A stretch of DNA of 64,000 nucleotides, from contig NZ_JAGHRB010000002.1 in assembly GCF_017743995.1 (NCBI RefSeq), forward strand, positions 248,001-312,000, in the 5' to 3' direction. The DNA is from Ruegeria sp. R13_0 (GTDB lineage Bacteria > Pseudomonadota > Alphaproteobacteria > Rhodobacterales > Rhodobacteraceae). The position numbers were made by a program, and so were the translations under genes. Position 1 is the first letter of the stretch, and every line of letters begins with the position of its first letter. The notes under the pieces were generated by a model. It made no database searches. It was not told the DNA's origin and saw only the letters and a list, made by a program, of their open reading frames with translations. Positions 63,263-64,000 of the stretch are shown here, piece by piece.

Positions 63263-64000
63263 TCAGACGATGCTGTATCCACCGTCGATGGGGTGTATGC
63301 CCCCGGTCACGTTGAACGCCTCGCGACTCGCAAGAAACGCTGCGTAGGCACCCACATCTTCGATCGTCGCCAACTGATGTGTGGGCGAACGCTCGGCGGC
63401 CGCGTTCAACAGCGCATCAAAGTCGGCGAGCCCGCTGGCCGCACGTGTTTTCAGAGGTCCCGGCGACAGAGCATGCACTGAAATGCCTTTGGGGCCCAGT
63501 TCTGCTGCGGCATAGCGCACCGACGCTTCCAAAGCGGCCTTAACCGGCCCCATTATGTTGTAGTTTTCAACAACCCGCGTCGCCCCGAGAAAGGAGACCG
63601 TCATACATGTTCCGCCACGCTCCATCAGCGGTTCGGCCATATGGATCATGCGAAGGAACGAATGGACCGAAATATCCATCGCCAAACCGAACCCTTCGGC
63701 CGATGTATCAACAACCCGTCCATGAAGATCATCACGCGGAGCAAAAGCAACAGAATGCACAAGTGTGTCGATCTTCCCCCACTTCGTTCTGATCTCGTCG
63801 AAAAGTGCTTTTGCCTGCTCGGAGTCCCTTACATCCAGCGGCATGAAGATTTCTGCGTCAATCTGATCCGCCAGCTTGCTGACATACGGTTTGGCTTTTT
63901 CATTCAAGTATGTCAGCGCCACATCCGCGCCCTGCGCATGCAGCGCGCGTGCACATCCCCACGCAATCGACTGATCGTTTGCTACTCCGATGACGACAGC
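63263..64000 (-). CDS. Enoyl-[acyl-carrier-protein] reductase, FabI-like, partial
   Basis: The frame runs off the right edge of the window; the visible part starts inside GVANDQSIAWGCARAL, the FabI nucleotide-binding region. The catalytic block YNIMGPVKAALEASVRYAA has the Tyr-x6-Lys spacing of FabI, and the C-terminal FNVTGGIHPIDGGYSIV matches the family. It would reduce a trans-2-enoyl-ACP with NADH. Its neighbour is a DUF3141 gene rather than fatty-acid synthesis genes, so it may be a second, specialised FabI. Confidence 0.88.
   Translation of the reverse strand, partial: AVVIGVANDQSIAWGCARALHAQGADVALTYLNEKAKPYVSKLADQIDAEIFMPLDVRDSEQAKALFDEIRTKWGKIDTLVHSVAFAPRDDLHGRVVDTSAEGFGLAMDISVHSFLRMIHMAEPLMERGGTCMTVSFLGATRVVENYNIMGPVKAALEASVRYAAAELGPKGISVHALSPGPLKTRAASGLADFDALLNAAAERSPTHQLATIEDVGAYAAFLASREAFNVTGGIHPIDGGYSIV

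Overview
The window looks like chromosomal DNA from a marine alphaproteobacterium of the Rhodobacteraceae (Roseobacter group). It is GC-rich, with compact operons that often overlap by ATGA. It carries gene types typical of that group: a Hint_2 protein, a dimethylglycine dehydrogenase beside an MttB-like protein, TRAP and Dpp-type transporters, aminoethylphosphonate genes and glucosylglycerate genes. The genus assignment is inference. I see no rRNA, tRNA, CRISPR array or intact insertion sequence.

Region by region. (1) 1-7054: a partial PLP-type lyase and a GcvA-like LysR gene face a six-gene plus-strand operon (AA_synth protein, alpha/beta hydrolase, flavin reductase with an extra C-terminal domain, luciferase-like monooxygenase, aldehyde dehydrogenase, arginase-family amidinohydrolase). 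This looks like an undescribed oxidative catabolic pathway for a nitrogenous compound. (2) 7085-13200: a methylamine/betaine locus with an MttB-family methyltransferase, dimethylglycine dehydrogenase and a GbdR-like AraC regulator, plus a divergent LysR gene. (3) 13414-18440: a Hint-domain protein, a chimeric remnant of glycosyltransferase and FkbM-methyltransferase genes, and a HlyD/ABC/permease efflux operon. (4) 18545-26173: a TRAP transporter operon that continues into an amidase, a small membrane protein and two dehydrogenases, with a divergent IclR regulator and two clear palindromes between them. (5) 26228-36981: a minus-strand unit with a LysR regulator, a Dpp-type ABC importer, phnW, phnX and a phosphonate monoester hydrolase. 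It reads as uptake and mineralisation of aminoethylphosphonate esters. (6) 37245-41000: synthesis of the compatible solute glucosylglycerate (phosphatase and synthase) facing a GH13 phosphorylase that probably recycles it. (7) 41566-44324: an acyl-CoA ligase that lacks its C-terminal catalytic end, and a porin. (8) 44449-50371: a complete arginine deiminase operon with two different transporters. (9) 51087-52859: an M14 zinc carboxypeptidase. (10) 53284-60670: a seven-gene V/A-type ATPase operon in the circularly permuted order B-D-I-K-E-DUF2764-A. (11) 60825-64000: a DUF3141 PHA-synthase-like hydrolase and a partial FabI-like enoyl reductase.

The strongest candidates for new biology are the phosphonate-ester operon, the permuted V-type ATPase operon with an altered ion site in its K subunit, and the first catabolic operon. 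All family assignments were made by reading the sequence without database searches.
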